DNA from: Siphonodentalium dalli
Lineage: Eukaryota > Mollusca > Scaphopoda > Gadilida > Siphonodentaliidae
Assembly: GCA_032622095.1 (NCBI GenBank)
Contig: CP136067.1
Location: 45,801,549 to 45,865,548, forward strand
Length of the DNA stretch: 64,000 nucleotides
Reading direction: 5' to 3'
The notes beneath the pieces are model-generated. The model did not search any database. It was not told the DNA's origin and was given only the letters and a program-made list of their open reading frames with translations. The translations under genes were made by a program, and so were the position numbers. Shown one piece after another: positions 22,541 to 33,834 of the stretch. Numbering within the stretch: position 1 is the stretch's first letter; every line of letters begins with the position of its first letter.

Positions 22541-23417
22541 ACGTGCATACACTGGGGAGTTTGCTCGGTATGGCTTACAGGCATTTCGTCGTAGAAAACG
22601 ATATGTTGCCCGAATATGAACAGAAACAAGCATATACAAGGCATATGTACCGCAGCTAACTACGGGCGAAGATTCTGTAGTTCTACGTGTAGCGATGCTA
22701 CCGAATGTGCCTGTTAATAGCATGCAATTTATCTATTAAGACTCAATCATACATGTATTTGAAGGCAAATGCCAGTAGAGCCGTTACAAATGGAAATACA
22801 CATATTTCACTTCTCATGTCATTCGCTTCGGTAAAGATGCATGTTATATGCATGTTTCCTTCCATATTCTAGCACCATATGGTTTTCTATGATGAAATGC
22901 ATGCAAACCATACCGTGCAAACTTACCAGCGTATGAACGTACCCTTAAGACATCACCTTAACAATGTGTCGTGCAAACTACTAGTATGACAGGCGGTGAA
23001 TGGCACAATACACTAAATCCCCACCCTGGTATACCATGCCATGGCAGTCATGGGTGGTCGCTCTTTGGTTGAAAACTACATATGAGATGGATGATACTTC
23101 CTCCCGACCTACTGAATCGAACAAATGATCTTGTTTAACCGTAGACCTGCCTTGTGACGATGTATGTAAATGTGGGGATGGCTGCAAGATGGAAGTATAG
23201 TGTTAATGTGGACGACTGATAGGAAGAGTAAGAGAACATTTAAGGAATAGTTATACTCAAATAGAACAGGAAATAGTAGCATGCTTTGGAAACTGGCAAC
23301 ACACTGTTATTCACTGAATTACTGCAAATGTCACTTCTTAAATAAATGAACAGTAATATATTTTATTTTTACCATGCTTATTTCATTATAATTGAAGACG
23401 TACTGATAGTATTGACA
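22541..23417. other. no gene recognised
   Basis: Only short ORFs (up to 75 codons). The stray minisatellite unit at 22945-22965 is the only matched feature. Confidence 0.4.
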
Positions 23418-23512
23418 ATATGGAGCCCCGGAGGTGACATCCGATTTTTTGTTATAAAGTCGTGGCCAAGACTTTATAAAAAAAATCCGATGCCACCCCC
23501 GGGGCTCCATAT
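23418..23512. repeat. 95-bp foldback hairpin
   Basis: atatggagccccgg...ggtgacatccgatttttt on the left pairs with aaaaatccgatgccacc and ccggggctccatat on the right, with a short loop around gtggcca. Probably a small MITE. Confidence 0.8.
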
Positions 23513-24255
23513 AACAAAGATTCCTCTGTAGAAAAACATTGTTTGTTAAAATTAATTGTCTTCACTTGGGTGCATGCTTACCTCATATGCAGGCAACTTG
23601 AAATTCGAGACTGCTAATTTGGTCATACAGTTTCAATTGTTTTTTAAGAAAATTATCAAAATATTACTTAGCGAAAGGGCACATATTAGGGATGATTATT
23701 GTAATCTTAATATACAGTAACGTTTATCTGGTATTTCCACAGCAATAAAGTAAATGTAGTCACTATAAGACAATCAATTACTCATCAGAATAAAGTAATT
23801 GAAACAATAGTAGGGTTCTCCGGGTCGTTTACGAATACCAGTGGACGCATGGTTTGCTAACAATTCCCTTGTCTCACACAACGAACTCAGTGACGGAAAG
23901 TGTGAGAATCTTCCATTTTGGTGGCGTTTGGATGCCATCCTAAAACTATTGGCAAATATGAAGCGCACATACAATGCCTTATCTATCTACATTTGTGTAA
24001 ACTTTCCTAACATGCGCCACACACATACGAAAATACCGCCCTATAAAACGTCAGTCTCACTCATCAGCCTTTGGTATATATGTATATAGTAGCCATATGT
24101 GTCCAGTTGAAATGTGTATAGATGTTTTGGCCCATGGACTACGGATACATTTATAGGATATCAATGTTTATCTCAAAATCGACTCACAAAAGTCGCCTAA
24201 ATCAGGTAATCTCGAATTAGGTCCTTCACATACTCTGAAATACATTACCATCCAT
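23513..24255. other. no recognised gene; diverged repeat near 23830-23960
   Basis: The block 23830-23960 is an inverted, diverged match of about 19580-19680. Other short ORFs are unconvincing. Confidence 0.4.
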
Positions 24256-24759
24256 GGTCGACTGGTCCTGCTAGTGTGCTATGATACTGGTGGGTCCTGT
24301 TGAATTGCTATGATGCTGTTAGGACAAACTGATGCTGTAAAGGAAAAGTACAGTTATTTGTTCTTAAGTTGTCATTTTCGCGGTATTCGGATAATCTGAA
24401 CATATCTAGGAAAAGCCATTATGTGTATCAAACATTCAACAATATATATATTGCGAATTTTTTTAACACTGGTTGCATTAGTTGCTGAAAATCGACTATA
24501 ATCAACATGGCTGTTCGCGTCGTTTTGCAAACACCAACGCAGCCAGTATGGAATTTTTCAACTATAAATATGTTCTTGAATGCTTCATACAGACACTGGC
24601 TTTTTTCTCGAATCGCTCGGATTAACAAACACGGCGAAAATGACAATTATAGAAAAAATGACAGTACTTTTTCGTAAAGGCATCAGTTTGCTCTACCACC
24701 ATCATATCAATTCAGCAGTACCACCATACACCATGACTGATTAGCAGGACCACTTGACC
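24256..24759. mobile_element. foldback MITE, family H copy 1
   Basis: ctggtcctgctag and aaactgatgctgtaaagg on the left mirror cctgctaatcag-type and gcatcagttt sequences on the right (arms of roughly 90-150 bp with divergence). Inner arms share attttcgc(g)g(t) and ggataatc. Partial copies lie at 27822-28000 and, split by a piggyBac-type MITE, at 47164-47770. Confidence 0.65.
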
Positions 24760-25389
24760 GGGGGTGATTATTAAGGAACCGATATTACTAACAAATGTAT
24801 TACCTACGCTATTTTTTCAATGTTATAAAGTTCCCCGTCAAAGTTCCCAGGATTTAAACTGGTGGAGTATGATATTTACTGGAGTAGTCAGAGCAGAGAA
24901 TCGTGCATGGTCTAGGCCTTAGTTAATAAATACAGATATGTAGGTTCTACAATCTTCGTTCAGCATGTAATACATAGAGAATACCAACATTTTTGTTTGA
25001 ATACCGAAATATTTCATGAGTGTCGGAAAAAAATATAAAATTTCCATGAGCGGTTGCAAGCCCTGAGTTAAAATATGATATTTCTTTCCAGACACGAATG
25101 AGATGTTTCAGGTATTCAAACAAAAAACTGTAAGTATTCTTTATATTATATGCACCTTATTAAAACTCAAAGCTGCTGAGCTATGTGCCATTTTTACTCT
25201 TAATAGTACAGCAATTTGAAGAATAATTCCTTCTAATCATAAGTGCACAATTACCAAGGTAAAGAAACAAGGCTCGTGCACATAAATGAAACACGGAATC
25301 GAAACTAACAAGTCTCCGTGTCACCATGCACAGTCGAAATATATATACCCCACGTGTACGGGCCCCAGCTGCACATAACCTGTGCAATA
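24760..25389. other. no gene recognised
   Basis: AT-rich flank upstream of the LINE; no matched repeat. Confidence 0.4.
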
Positions 25390-26789
25390 ACCTTAAGTTA
25401 TGCGTTAGCGTAGACAACCAACATTCAGATTATTTTTGCTCAAATATTGGCCTAAAACAGGGAGATAACTTATCACCGATACTTTATGCCCTGTATGTTA
25501 ACGACCTGGAACAGTACATGAGCGAAAAGGGATGTCAGAGTATCGATGTGGGAAAGTTGGGCGCTTTCGATACTGGCATTTATGCCAAACTCTTTCTTCT
25601 CATATATGCAGATGACACAGCCTTAATGGCGAATTCTAGCGACGGCCTGCAGAATGCACTCGACGCATTTTCCGATTACTGTAAAGCTTGGGGACTTAAC
25701 ATTAACGCATCGAAAACAAAAGTATTGATATTTGGTAGAACTACCCCTGCGTCTAAGAAGCTTGCGTTTAACATATCAAACCAAAAACTCGAAGTTGTTG
25801 ACAGTTACAAGTATCTCGGAACACACTTTCATAAAAATGGTAATTTTGCGAAAGAAAGAAACATGAGATGCCTTCAAGCAAAAAATGCTATGTACGCAGC
25901 TTTAAACAAAATGAGAACAAATAAACTCAGTATCATGACAACCTTAGAGCTATACGAGAAATCAATCATCCCAATTATGACATATGGGGCGGAAATATGG
26001 TCACATGAAAATCTGAGATGTTTTGAGAAACTTGAGCTCTGGTTTCTAAAATTTCTTTTGGGGTTAAAAACTTCAACGCCCTCAGCATTTGTATATGGCG
26101 AAACTGGCATGTTCCCAATTACCCTTAAACTGAAACTTCGCGCCCTGTCATATTGGGGAAGAATATTAACTATGGAATGCCATCGAATGCCTTTAATATT
26201 GTATTATGTTCTATATTCAATGTATTTAAATAATAAATGCAACAACCCATGGATCAAAAACATAGAACACACTGTTAACAAACTTGGCATGGGATACATC
26301 TGGAAAGATCAGTCCCTGAATTCTTTGAATCGATTCACCACAAATGTTAAAAAACGACTAGAAGATGTTTTTATTCAAGAATGGAGAGGCACCATGTCCA
26401 TATCAAATAAATATGCATTCTACCGAATTATTAAGATAAACTTCGGTCGTGAGACATACATATCGAGTATATACAATAACTTAGTAACCGCCATGTTACG
26501 GTTCAGGAGCAGAAATCACTACTTACCAGTTGAATCGGGATCATGGGTAGGTTCAGATTACTCAGACAGAAAGTGTACTCTATGTAACTTAGAACTCGGT
26601 GATGAATTCCATGTAATTTTAATATGCCCTGTATTGCAGACTCTACGAGAGAGATATATAAAACCCTACTTCTACCGAAAACCGAATATTATTAAATTGA
26701 ATGAACTATTCAATTCGGGAAAGGGGAAGAGAACACAAAATCTTTCTTTATTCATTAAAAGGGTTATGCCATTCTTTAGGCTCTCCTGA
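25326..26789 (+). CDS. LINE reverse transcriptase, 5'-truncated (487 codons open)
   Basis: The protein carries RT motif GLKQGDNLSPILYALYVNDL (residues about 42-61), the catalytic YADD at 94-97 in LLIYADDTALMANS, and a WGLNINASKTKVLIF block (122-136). LEVVDSYKYLG follows (155-165), then a thumb region and a C-terminal C-x2-C-x9-H-x4-C cluster (residues 417-434). The layout matches CR1/Jockey-group non-LTR retrotransposons. The ORF has no internal stop, which suggests a fairly recent insertion. The N-terminal endonuclease and early palm motifs are missing, and the first ~20 codons appear to be flanking sequence. The ATG is therefore fortuitous and the copy is almost certainly non-functional. 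Confidence 0.85.
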   Translation: MHSRNIYTPRVRAPAAHNLCNNLKLCVSVDNQHSDYFCSNIGLKQGDNLSPILYALYVNDLEQYMSEKGCQSIDVGKLGAFDTGIYAKLFLLIYADDTALMANSSDGLQNALDAFSDYCKAWGLNINASKTKVLIFGRTTPASKKLAFNISNQKLEVVDSYKYLGTHFHKNGNFAKERNMRCLQAKNAMYAALNKMRTNKLSIMTTLELYEKSIIPIMTYGAEIWSHENLRCFEKLELWFLKFLLGLKTSTPSAFVYGETGMFPITLKLKLRALSYWGRILTMECHRMPLILYYVLYSMYLNNKCNNPWIKNIEHTVNKLGMGYIWKDQSLNSLNRFTTNVKKRLEDVFIQEWRGTMSISNKYAFYRIIKINFGRETYISSIYNNLVTAMLRFRSRNHYLPVESGSWVGSDYSDRKCTLCNLELGDEFHVILICPVLQTLRERYIKPYFYRKPNIIKLNELFNSGKGKRTQNLSLFIKRVMPFFRLS

Positions 26790-27011
26790 GGCATACAATA
26801 CCGCCCACATTAGGACACCACCATGGGTTGTTGAATTAAATAACTGTTGAATTTCAATATATATTGTGTACAATCTTGCACATAATAATAACTCAGAACT
26901 CCTCATGCATCGCACACTATATAATATATGTATTGTTATATTGTAATTATGCACATACTCTGTGATATCTAACATGATGAAGAGTAATTAAATTGAATTG
27001 AATTGAATTGC
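25390..27011 (+). mobile_element. 5'-truncated LINE with (AATTG)n tail
   Basis: The coding part starts inside the reverse transcriptase palm and is followed by a ~220-bp 3' UTR ending in taattaaattgaattgaatt repeats. The 3' half of the same family is present, inverted, at 40359-40927. Confidence 0.85.
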
Positions 27012-27821
27012 ACTGTGCGTGATAAGCTAGCCAACCAAAAACGCCGAATTTCAGTCGACACTTTACAACTTTACGCGTGTGTGGTTTTCATTGGAAAGTT
27101 TTTCGCTCATTTTACTTCTGCCTTCTACTTATGGCGGTTCCCATGTGAAATGACGTATTGAATTATAAGAAATAACTCACTGCATGTACTACAGGTGGTG
27201 TGTTCGTGTAACCATCGTTGGCGGCGGCCTTTCGTCGACAAACTATACACACATTAGTCGAATAAAACAAGACAGATTGAAGATGTGCCAAGTCGGCTGT
27301 CCAGGCACTGAACTGTTATCACGTGCGAAATGAAGAATAATCAGATAATTGGTACATTAAATTCTTATTTTGATACGTGAAAGAAAATAAAACGATCATG
27401 ACAAATGGTTTCAACTAATTGGATTGACCTAATCTAGCGAGGATAGAGGGATAGATCTCTGAATAATAACAATACATACGCCCGGTTGAACGAACGGATA
27501 ACCGCATGACGTGTCGTTGATAGCAACGGCAGGATTACCTGGAAATATAATTGAAGTACATCTTTGGAATCCATGGTAACGAAACGATACTTGATCTGTT
27601 TTTGTGCACGAAGCGTAGGCAGCTCAGATATCACACAGTGACAATGCAAATGACATCCAGTACCTATATGTACCTGTCAGGTTATTGAACATTGTCATTA
27701 ATGTCATAAATTGAGTGTGATGGTAATTATTTTCCCCCAAAAATTTAATCAATTAAATAATTGATTCACGTGACCACGTCGATCGACAAGGACCCATGTC
27801 TAGCGACTTAATATCACACTA
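27012..27821. other. no gene recognised
   Basis: No repeat matched and no convincing ORF. Confidence 0.4.
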
Positions 27822-28000
27822 CCACCAGTGTTAAGTGGCTAATTGGCAGAAACTGATTTGTTAAGAAAATCTACCGCTATTTTATTTTTAAATTGTCATT
27901 TTCGCAGTGGTTGGCTAATTTGAATTAATCGAAAAAACCAGTGTCTGTATGATACATTCCAAAACCGATTTAAAAAAAAACAATTCAACAATGGCTACTC
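27822..28000 (+). repeat. partial family H foldback arm
   Basis: ttaagtgg, aaactgat, attgtcattttcgcagtggt and ggctaatt occur in the same order as in the left arm of 24256-24759. Confidence 0.5.
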
Positions 28001-28053
28001 TGCCAGTCTAAGGTGCTTGCTACATGACAAGAATAGTCATAGTCATAAATGTT

Positions 28054-28380
28054 TTAAAGGGGTACTCTACACTAACTATGGCCAATTATGGGACCATCCC
28101 CTTTTATACTCAACATAATATATGCAACAAATGAATGAATTTGAGCCATGGATGAGTGGAAAATACACTCCTGGGCTCTATTAACGATGAAAAAACAAAC
28201 ATGGTAATTATAATGAAAATGAATTTATGACTCCAGTATCTTTCATCGTTCATAAAGTAAATGAGTGTTATTTGCACTCATGCAATGCTCAAATTCATTC
28301 ATTTGTTGCATATATTAGGTTGAGTATAGAAGGAGATGGTCCCATAAATGCCCTGAGTTACTGTACAGTCCCCCTTTTAT
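28054..28380. mobile_element. foldback MITE with AGGGGTACT-type ends
   Basis: TTAA then AGGGGTACTCTAC at the left; ctgtacagtcccccttt at the right. Long inner arms pair atgcaacaaatgaatgaatt with aattcattcatttgttgcat. The terminus resembles 12555-13209, so both probably use the same mobilising enzyme; the right TTAA has decayed. Confidence 0.7.
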
Positions 28381-28819
28381 TGTTTTATACACATATAACG
28401 GCTTTTTCTCAATTTGTTCAGATTAGCATAAATCAAAATATAAACATGTAAATATAGTCCATGTCATGTTTGTTCAATGTTATAAAGTTCTCTTTCAGAA
28501 CATCAAAAAGTTCCTAATGTAAGATCTAAGCCGTCGCTTCAGAAGTTGGATAGCTCTATCTGGAACTAATGCACTTGATCAGCCAGGTATTTGTTGCAGG
28601 ATGTATACTTATATGAGTGTAAGGAATTATGTGCATTTTTAGAATATATATTGAATGGTTGACGTGTGCTTGATGTTCAAATTCTGAGCAAAATCCATAC
28701 ATATTTTCTTTGTAAATTTCAGTTATATATATGACTTGTTAACGATTAATGATTTTTAAATGTGCATTATGAATTTCATGTACGAGTTTCTCCCATCAGA
28801 CAAACTGTTCAATATGGTT
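28381..28819. other. no gene recognised
   Basis: AT-rich, short ORFs only. Confidence 0.4.
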
Positions 28820-29087
28820 TTAACCCTTTCAGAGCCAGGGGCCGATCTCATCGGCCATAATTTACGGTCTGTAGAGCCCTAAAAATAATAATAAAAAAAA
28901 AATTATATTTTTTTTTTGGGGTTTGAATTATTTGGGTATGCTTAAGCATGCTATATAAAATTGTTAAGCCAATGCATTCTCTTATACATGCGAGGCGACC
29001 TATGGTCGACTCGCATATATAAGAGAATGCATTGGCACATGGTATATGGGTTGACACAAAAATCGGACTTGGCACTCAAAGGGTTGA
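28820..29087. mobile_element. piggyBac-type MITE with a single palindrome
   Basis: TTAA then CCCTTTCAGAGCCAGGGG at the left; ggcactcaaaggg then TTGA (one change from TTAA) at the right. One palindrome lies at 28968-29036. It matches 31772-32023 in organisation. Confidence 0.85.
28968..29036 (-). repeat. 69-bp palindrome, type I
   Basis: Same as 16099-16167 apart from single-base changes in the left arm (atacatgcgag). Confidence 0.95.
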
Positions 29088-29682
29088 AGATATTTGAAAT
29101 CACAACCGCTTTGGTTAGAGATTTGATTTGATTTGTGACGTAGGTTCCTGGCCCTCTTAGATACAGATCGATAAATATACGAGATAGTCCATCTAAAGGC
29201 TATATATAATCTTTCCAGTCATAAAATTTTTCGAGCCGTTTTCAATTTCTCGCACAGAATTGAAACAATGGTATTTATATTTACCGTATAAGGAATATAC
29301 AGAGGGGGATGACGTCTTTCTGCGAATTTGGGTCATAACTATTTATGGAATTATATGTACATGTGGAATTGAACAGAAGGAAAGAAAGCATTGATTTCCC
29401 ATATATTTTTACTGAAACGCAAATAGCCAGAATCTTTTTAAAGTTTGTTTAAATATAATAGCCATGTTGAGCCAAACGTACGTGTAAGTTATAACGTGTG
29501 TTAACTATGGCATTGTTGTGGAGATGCACATGTCGGCAACAGTCAGGTTATTTTACGGCGCGAAAACTACTCAATTTAGATACCGGCCAACGTCTAGCGA
29601 AACTCTTGAACAATAGTCGCGTGGTGAGAACAATCGTCCACAATTACGAACAGTGATGTGCTCAGCTCTCTCAAATCGAATT
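29088..29682. other. no gene recognised
   Basis: No ORF of note and no repeat matched in the window. Confidence 0.4.
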
Positions 29683-30622
29683 AATGGTCAGAAGCACGTT
29701 TTGCCCAAATTTCCAGGTATTTAAAAATGGATTTTCTCAAAATCTGTCAGGAATTTCTTTGTTAAATTTGGTACAAGCGATTATTGTGGCACAATATTTA
29801 AGAACCATCAACCCATTGGATATTATAACCTCATTTAATTTACTTTTATGCCATGAACAATATTTAAAATATCACTGTTTTCCGATACAAAAGAACTTCT
29901 GTAAAATAGATTATTTTCAACAGTGCAGTTCATATATCCATGATATCATATCTGAAGATCATGATAGGAGACTTAAATTTTCTTGATTCCTGAAATTTAA
30001 TGATTATTTTCAATTAGAAAGGGAACTACCCATAAATAATTTTCAACATTTGAGAATGTTCTTGTCATGCCTGTTGTTCATTGAACAATTGGGCTGAGAT
30101 TAATTATGGGTCAATATCTTAACAGTGTGGTGTAATTCCAGTAGATTGATCCCTGCTTGAGTGGACCACACTGCATATCAAAATTTGTTTTCATTGGGCT
30201 GGAATATTTGTGACTGTTTTATTCTTCATTAAAAAAATATATGGAGTTATGATGCTATAGTATGCAATTAAAAATATAACTCAACATTATGACAAAAATG
30301 AAGCATCCTAGCTCTCATAGAGCCAATGCAATAAGTTATTTGGTGATTGGAGTGTTGTGTGAAATTATTCATTATTCTAGCAATTCAAGGTACCGAAAGG
30401 GACGAAAAAGAAAATAATATTTTCAACCCCTCAAATGATTTAAAATCCATTGTTTTATCGTTTCTTAATAATTAATCAGAATCATCAGGTTCTATATACA
30501 ATGAAAATGATGCCTGATATGAGAAATATAAGATTCTTCGACACGCAGATCCAGAAGAATTCTTTGTTGAAAATCTCTAGCAATTTTTGGCTGGATTTAT
30601 GCAAAACGTGCGTTTCCCCCTT
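29683..30622 (+). repeat. dispersed repeat F, copy 2 (reference for insertions)
   Basis: Collinear with copy 1 (14770-16667) but lacking its LINE tail and its first piggyBac-type MITE, so it serves as an approximate empty site for both. Confidence 0.85.
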
Positions 30623-30689
30623 AAATCTCTTCGCGCAAGTCAATTCTCTGCCTACACAGCATTGATCGTTCATTGGGTCATAAGAAGAT

Positions 30690-31165
30690 TGAATTTTTTA
30701 CTTTAACCATATTTTATTTATATATCGATATAATACAAAAGGGATTGGGGACAAGTTACAAAAACTTACTTAGCCCTCTCCCGGTTTACAATAATTTTAT
30801 TCATACAAAATGGCGAAGAAAAAGAGTCAAAATCATATATAGGTTAAACATATTTACAATGAGTGGGTTCGGGGTGTTGGGGTGGAAGATGCCAAAACCG
30901 ATTTCGCGACTAATTTGCTTTTTGTGGCTATTCTGAAATGCTTTTGATCTATCCGACTTCGAATCGTTTTGTCGCTGTTATATATCGATGGACTATTTTG
31001 AAGAGATATTTGTTTCTTCTATTTGAGGTATCGGGAATTCCGAAAAGTAAATCGTTGATATGTGTAATTTTCAGTCCTTCTTGATATAATTTTTTACACA
31101 TTTTCATTCTTTGGGTGTGGAATATGAGACACGCCCAGAGGTAGTGGTAATATCTTCGCACCATT
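30690..31165 (-). mobile_element. LINE 3' end, family K copy 1
   Basis: A C-terminal coding remnant is followed towards 30690 by a tail with ccatattttatttatatatc on the plus strand. The tail segments gattgggg, acaagttaca and cctctcccggt match 38935-39010 of the second copy. Confidence 0.7.
30949..31164 (-). pseudogene. LINE ORF C-terminal fragment
   Basis: A 71-codon frame reads YLWACLIFHTQRMKMCKKL, then INDLLFGIPD and FKIVHRYITATKRF. The same order is found, with a frameshift, at 39700-40219. It is the region after the C-terminal Cys/His cluster of a CR1/Jockey-type ORF2. Everything upstream is missing. Confidence 0.65.
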
Positions 31166-31745
31166 GGTTTATTCCTATTCCCTACAAGTTTCGAATTCTA
31201 CACGTTGGACAAAAAAACTTCAAAACGGTTTTACCGTGTACGTGTAGGCCAACTGATCACGTGAGTCAGATTACCTTCTATAGGCAATTATAAATGGCAA
31301 CACGCGTTATACGTATACGCGTGACTGCATATGTGTTGTTGAACCTGTCTAATGTGCGATGTCACCCCTGATAGTCTCTCCAGTTTATATGGTTGCATGA
31401 TGTTCCATGTCTATTCGTGGCTTGCAAATAAACTCAATCACAATCTGTGGAAGGCTTATTGACGCGTCAAATGCTAAATGCGCTTTACCGATGAGCCACA
31501 GGGGACCCAAAGTTCAGGAAGGTTCGGGAAAAAAGCTACCCAGCGAAGACCTCGGTGGAACATTCAATTATGTCAAATTATGTACAAGCACTGATAACAA
31601 TCAACAGACATTCACAATTACATGAATTGTTCCAGACGGCGGTCAATTCCCAAAAGGATAATTATCCGTGTTGTATAAAGTCAAGTCAACAAAAAATGAT
31701 CCACAATTTGATTTCCTGAGAGAAAACCACAACGTGAGCAACGTA
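31166..31745. other. no gene recognised; short GC palindrome near 31301
   Basis: An isolated inverted repeat, cacgcgttatacgtatacgc followed by gtg, lies at 31301-31323. It is unmatched elsewhere in the window. Confidence 0.4.
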
Positions 31746-31771
31746 CATAAATGCCCTAAATAATCGACTCC

Positions 31772-32023
31772 TTAACCCTTTGAGTGCCAGGGGCCGATGT
31801 TATCGGCCCTAAACCTACATAATAAGTCTGTTAAAGAATATAATAAAATATATTAAAATTGTAAAAAATTGTAAAAAACAAAAACAAAAACAAAAAATGT
31901 TAGGCCAATGCATTCTCTTATATATGCGAGGCGACCTATGGTCGACTCGCATATATAAGAGAATGCATTGGCACAGGGTATATGGGTTGATACAAAAATC
32001 AGACCTGGCACTCAAAGGGTTAA
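31772..32023. mobile_element. piggyBac-type MITE with a single palindrome
   Basis: TTAA then CCCTTTGAGTGCCAGGGG at the left; ggcactcaaaggg then TTAA at the right. The uninterrupted site in the sister mariner-type MITE (actccTTAAccaca at 6525-6538) shows one TTAA, so the duplication is directly demonstrated. A palindrome lies at 31904-31972. Confidence 0.92.
31904..31972 (-). repeat. 69-bp palindrome, type I
   Basis: Near-identical to 16099-16167. Confidence 0.95.
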
Positions 32024-32269
32024 CCACATCAGAATTATGGGTAACTTTTCAGGATTTGGTTGGAAATATGGTTTGTTGTCGTTCATTGGAAAGCTCTGAG
32101 CTCTCAGCTTTCTGCTGTGGTTAAGGAGTCGATTATTTAGGGCATTACTATACAGCCTGCAATCATACACTCTATATTTAGAGTATGAAAGTTGTCTCTA
32201 ATGTATTTTTCTTTGGTTCTCTATTTTTTACTGTTTTGTTCGTTCGTGGTACTTGAATGTATGCGCGAG

Positions 32270-32335
32270 ACATGGAGAGAGAGAGAGATAGAGGGGGAGC
32301 GAGAGAGATATAGCGAGAGGGGAGAGGGAGACGAG
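32270..32335 (+). repeat. GA-rich microsatellite
   Basis: Impure (GA)n with interspersed ta and gg. Confidence 0.85.
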
Positions 32336-32379
32336 ATACAATGGATCGTATATATTCACACAGGCAACACCCACCCCTC

Positions 32380-33093
32380 AGCCGATCGTCACGAAACTTC
32401 ATATGAATCATCGGGGTGACCTCTCGATGGGAGTCATCACATGCTACCGAATTTTGATGAGAAACATGCCGCCAGCAGTCATTTTGGATTTTACTCTTTG
32501 CATGACTAAATTTTGATACACCCTACATGCTACATCCTACCTGCAAGCGTCACCAAAGTTCATACGGATCTTCGGGCTGATCTCGCGATTGGAGATATAG
32601 CATGTTTCCGATTTTATTAAAAGAAACATGGCTACCACCGGCAGCCATCTTGGATTTTATACTTTGCATAAATAAATACTTTAGCACATTATACGGGCCA
32701 CATCCCTGGTTCAATCGTCACCAAACTTCATAAGGATCTTTGGGGTGACGACCTCAAGATAGCAGCCATCAACTTTGTCCGAATTTCGTTCAAAAACATG
32801 GCCGCCAATAGTCATCTTGTTCTGAATTTCGTTTAAATATCTTGCCGACGGCAACCATGTTGGATTATACTCTTTGCTCGACAAACTGTCGACATGACAT
32901 ATAGCCAAGTTTTTATCCGCCTGATCCTAAAATCCATATGACTCTCAGGGTTGACTTATTTATCAGAGATAGAGAGAGAGAGAGAGAGAGAGAGGGGGAG
33001 AGAGAGATAGATATCCTGACTCCATGTTAACATGTAGAAAACATATCAAACCATGTCAACATTGAAGAAATTGGTTCTCTCTCTCTATCTCTG

Positions 33094-33142
<49 letters not shown>

Positions 33143-33834
33143 GTTTCGCGGGAGTTTTTCTAATAATGATACAAGATACAATGGATCGTATTCAACTAGT
33201 GGGTTTATTTTATAAACCGGGAGGTTGATTACTAGCCGCTAAACGCACATGGTATAATAAAAAGTAAAGTTTAAGATAATGCCATGGGTTGGCGTCCGTC
33301 GTCCGCCGGGGCGTCCGTCCGTCAACAATTTCCTGGATCTTTGGGGTGACGTCTAGGCAGGAGTTATCGACTTTTGTGGAATTTCGTTGAAAAAACATGT
33401 CCGCCATTAGCTTTTTGGAATTTCATATTTGAAACTATCAGCAGACACTTCAGCTCACATTTATCGAAGGAATGTTTTTTTTTTATTTACAGGCATTTGT
33501 AGGATCACATCAAATGGGATATGTCTAATTTGAACGATATCAATCAAATACAATCATGGCCGCCGGAAGACATCTTGGTTTGAGCTATGGTCATGGGTTG
33601 GCATCCGTCGTCTGTGTGTGTATTCGTCGTCCGTCAATAATCTCCTTTTGGTACAGCCTACAGGCTACATTCTTCGTCCGATTGTTGCCAAACTTCATAT
33701 GGTCATCGGGGTGATCTCTATATGAGTTAATCATTGTTATCGAATGTTCTTTAAAAATATGGCTGCCAGCGGCCATCTTGGATTTAACATTTAAATACAT
33801 CGGCACACGCGCATGTTTATGATTGCTTCGAGAT
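32380..33834 (+). repeat. ~170-200-bp degenerate repeat array, left part
   Basis: Units run gtcaccaaacttcatatgg..., ...gggtgac..., ...aacatggccgccag..., then gccatcttggattttac. The last motif or a variant appears near 32483, 32646, 32850, 33560 and 33773. The array resumes at 36767 after an inserted element. Confidence 0.8.
32965..33140. repeat. (GA)n and (CT)n microsatellites in inverted arrangement
   Basis: (GA)n at about 32967-33010 and (CT)n at about 33077-33138 are complementary and about 70 bp apart, so the pair could form a cruciform. Confidence 0.85.

Larger units (their letters stand above)
31746..32150. mobile_element. mariner-type MITE, second copy, split by a piggyBac-type MITE
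   Basis: Ends cataaatgccctaaataatc and the mirrored gattatttagggcattacta match 6502-6658. The interior matches that copy except for the 31772-32023 insertion, which entered at its TTAA. Confidence 0.8.

Noticed and set aside
25874-26110. Minus-strand ORF inside the LINE
   Set aside because: Antisense shadow of the plus-strand reverse transcriptase.
25375-27030. Target-site duplication ctgtgc for the LINE at 25390-27011
   Set aside because: A short ctgtgc occurs near both ends, but its position relative to the truncation point is unclear, so I do not claim it.
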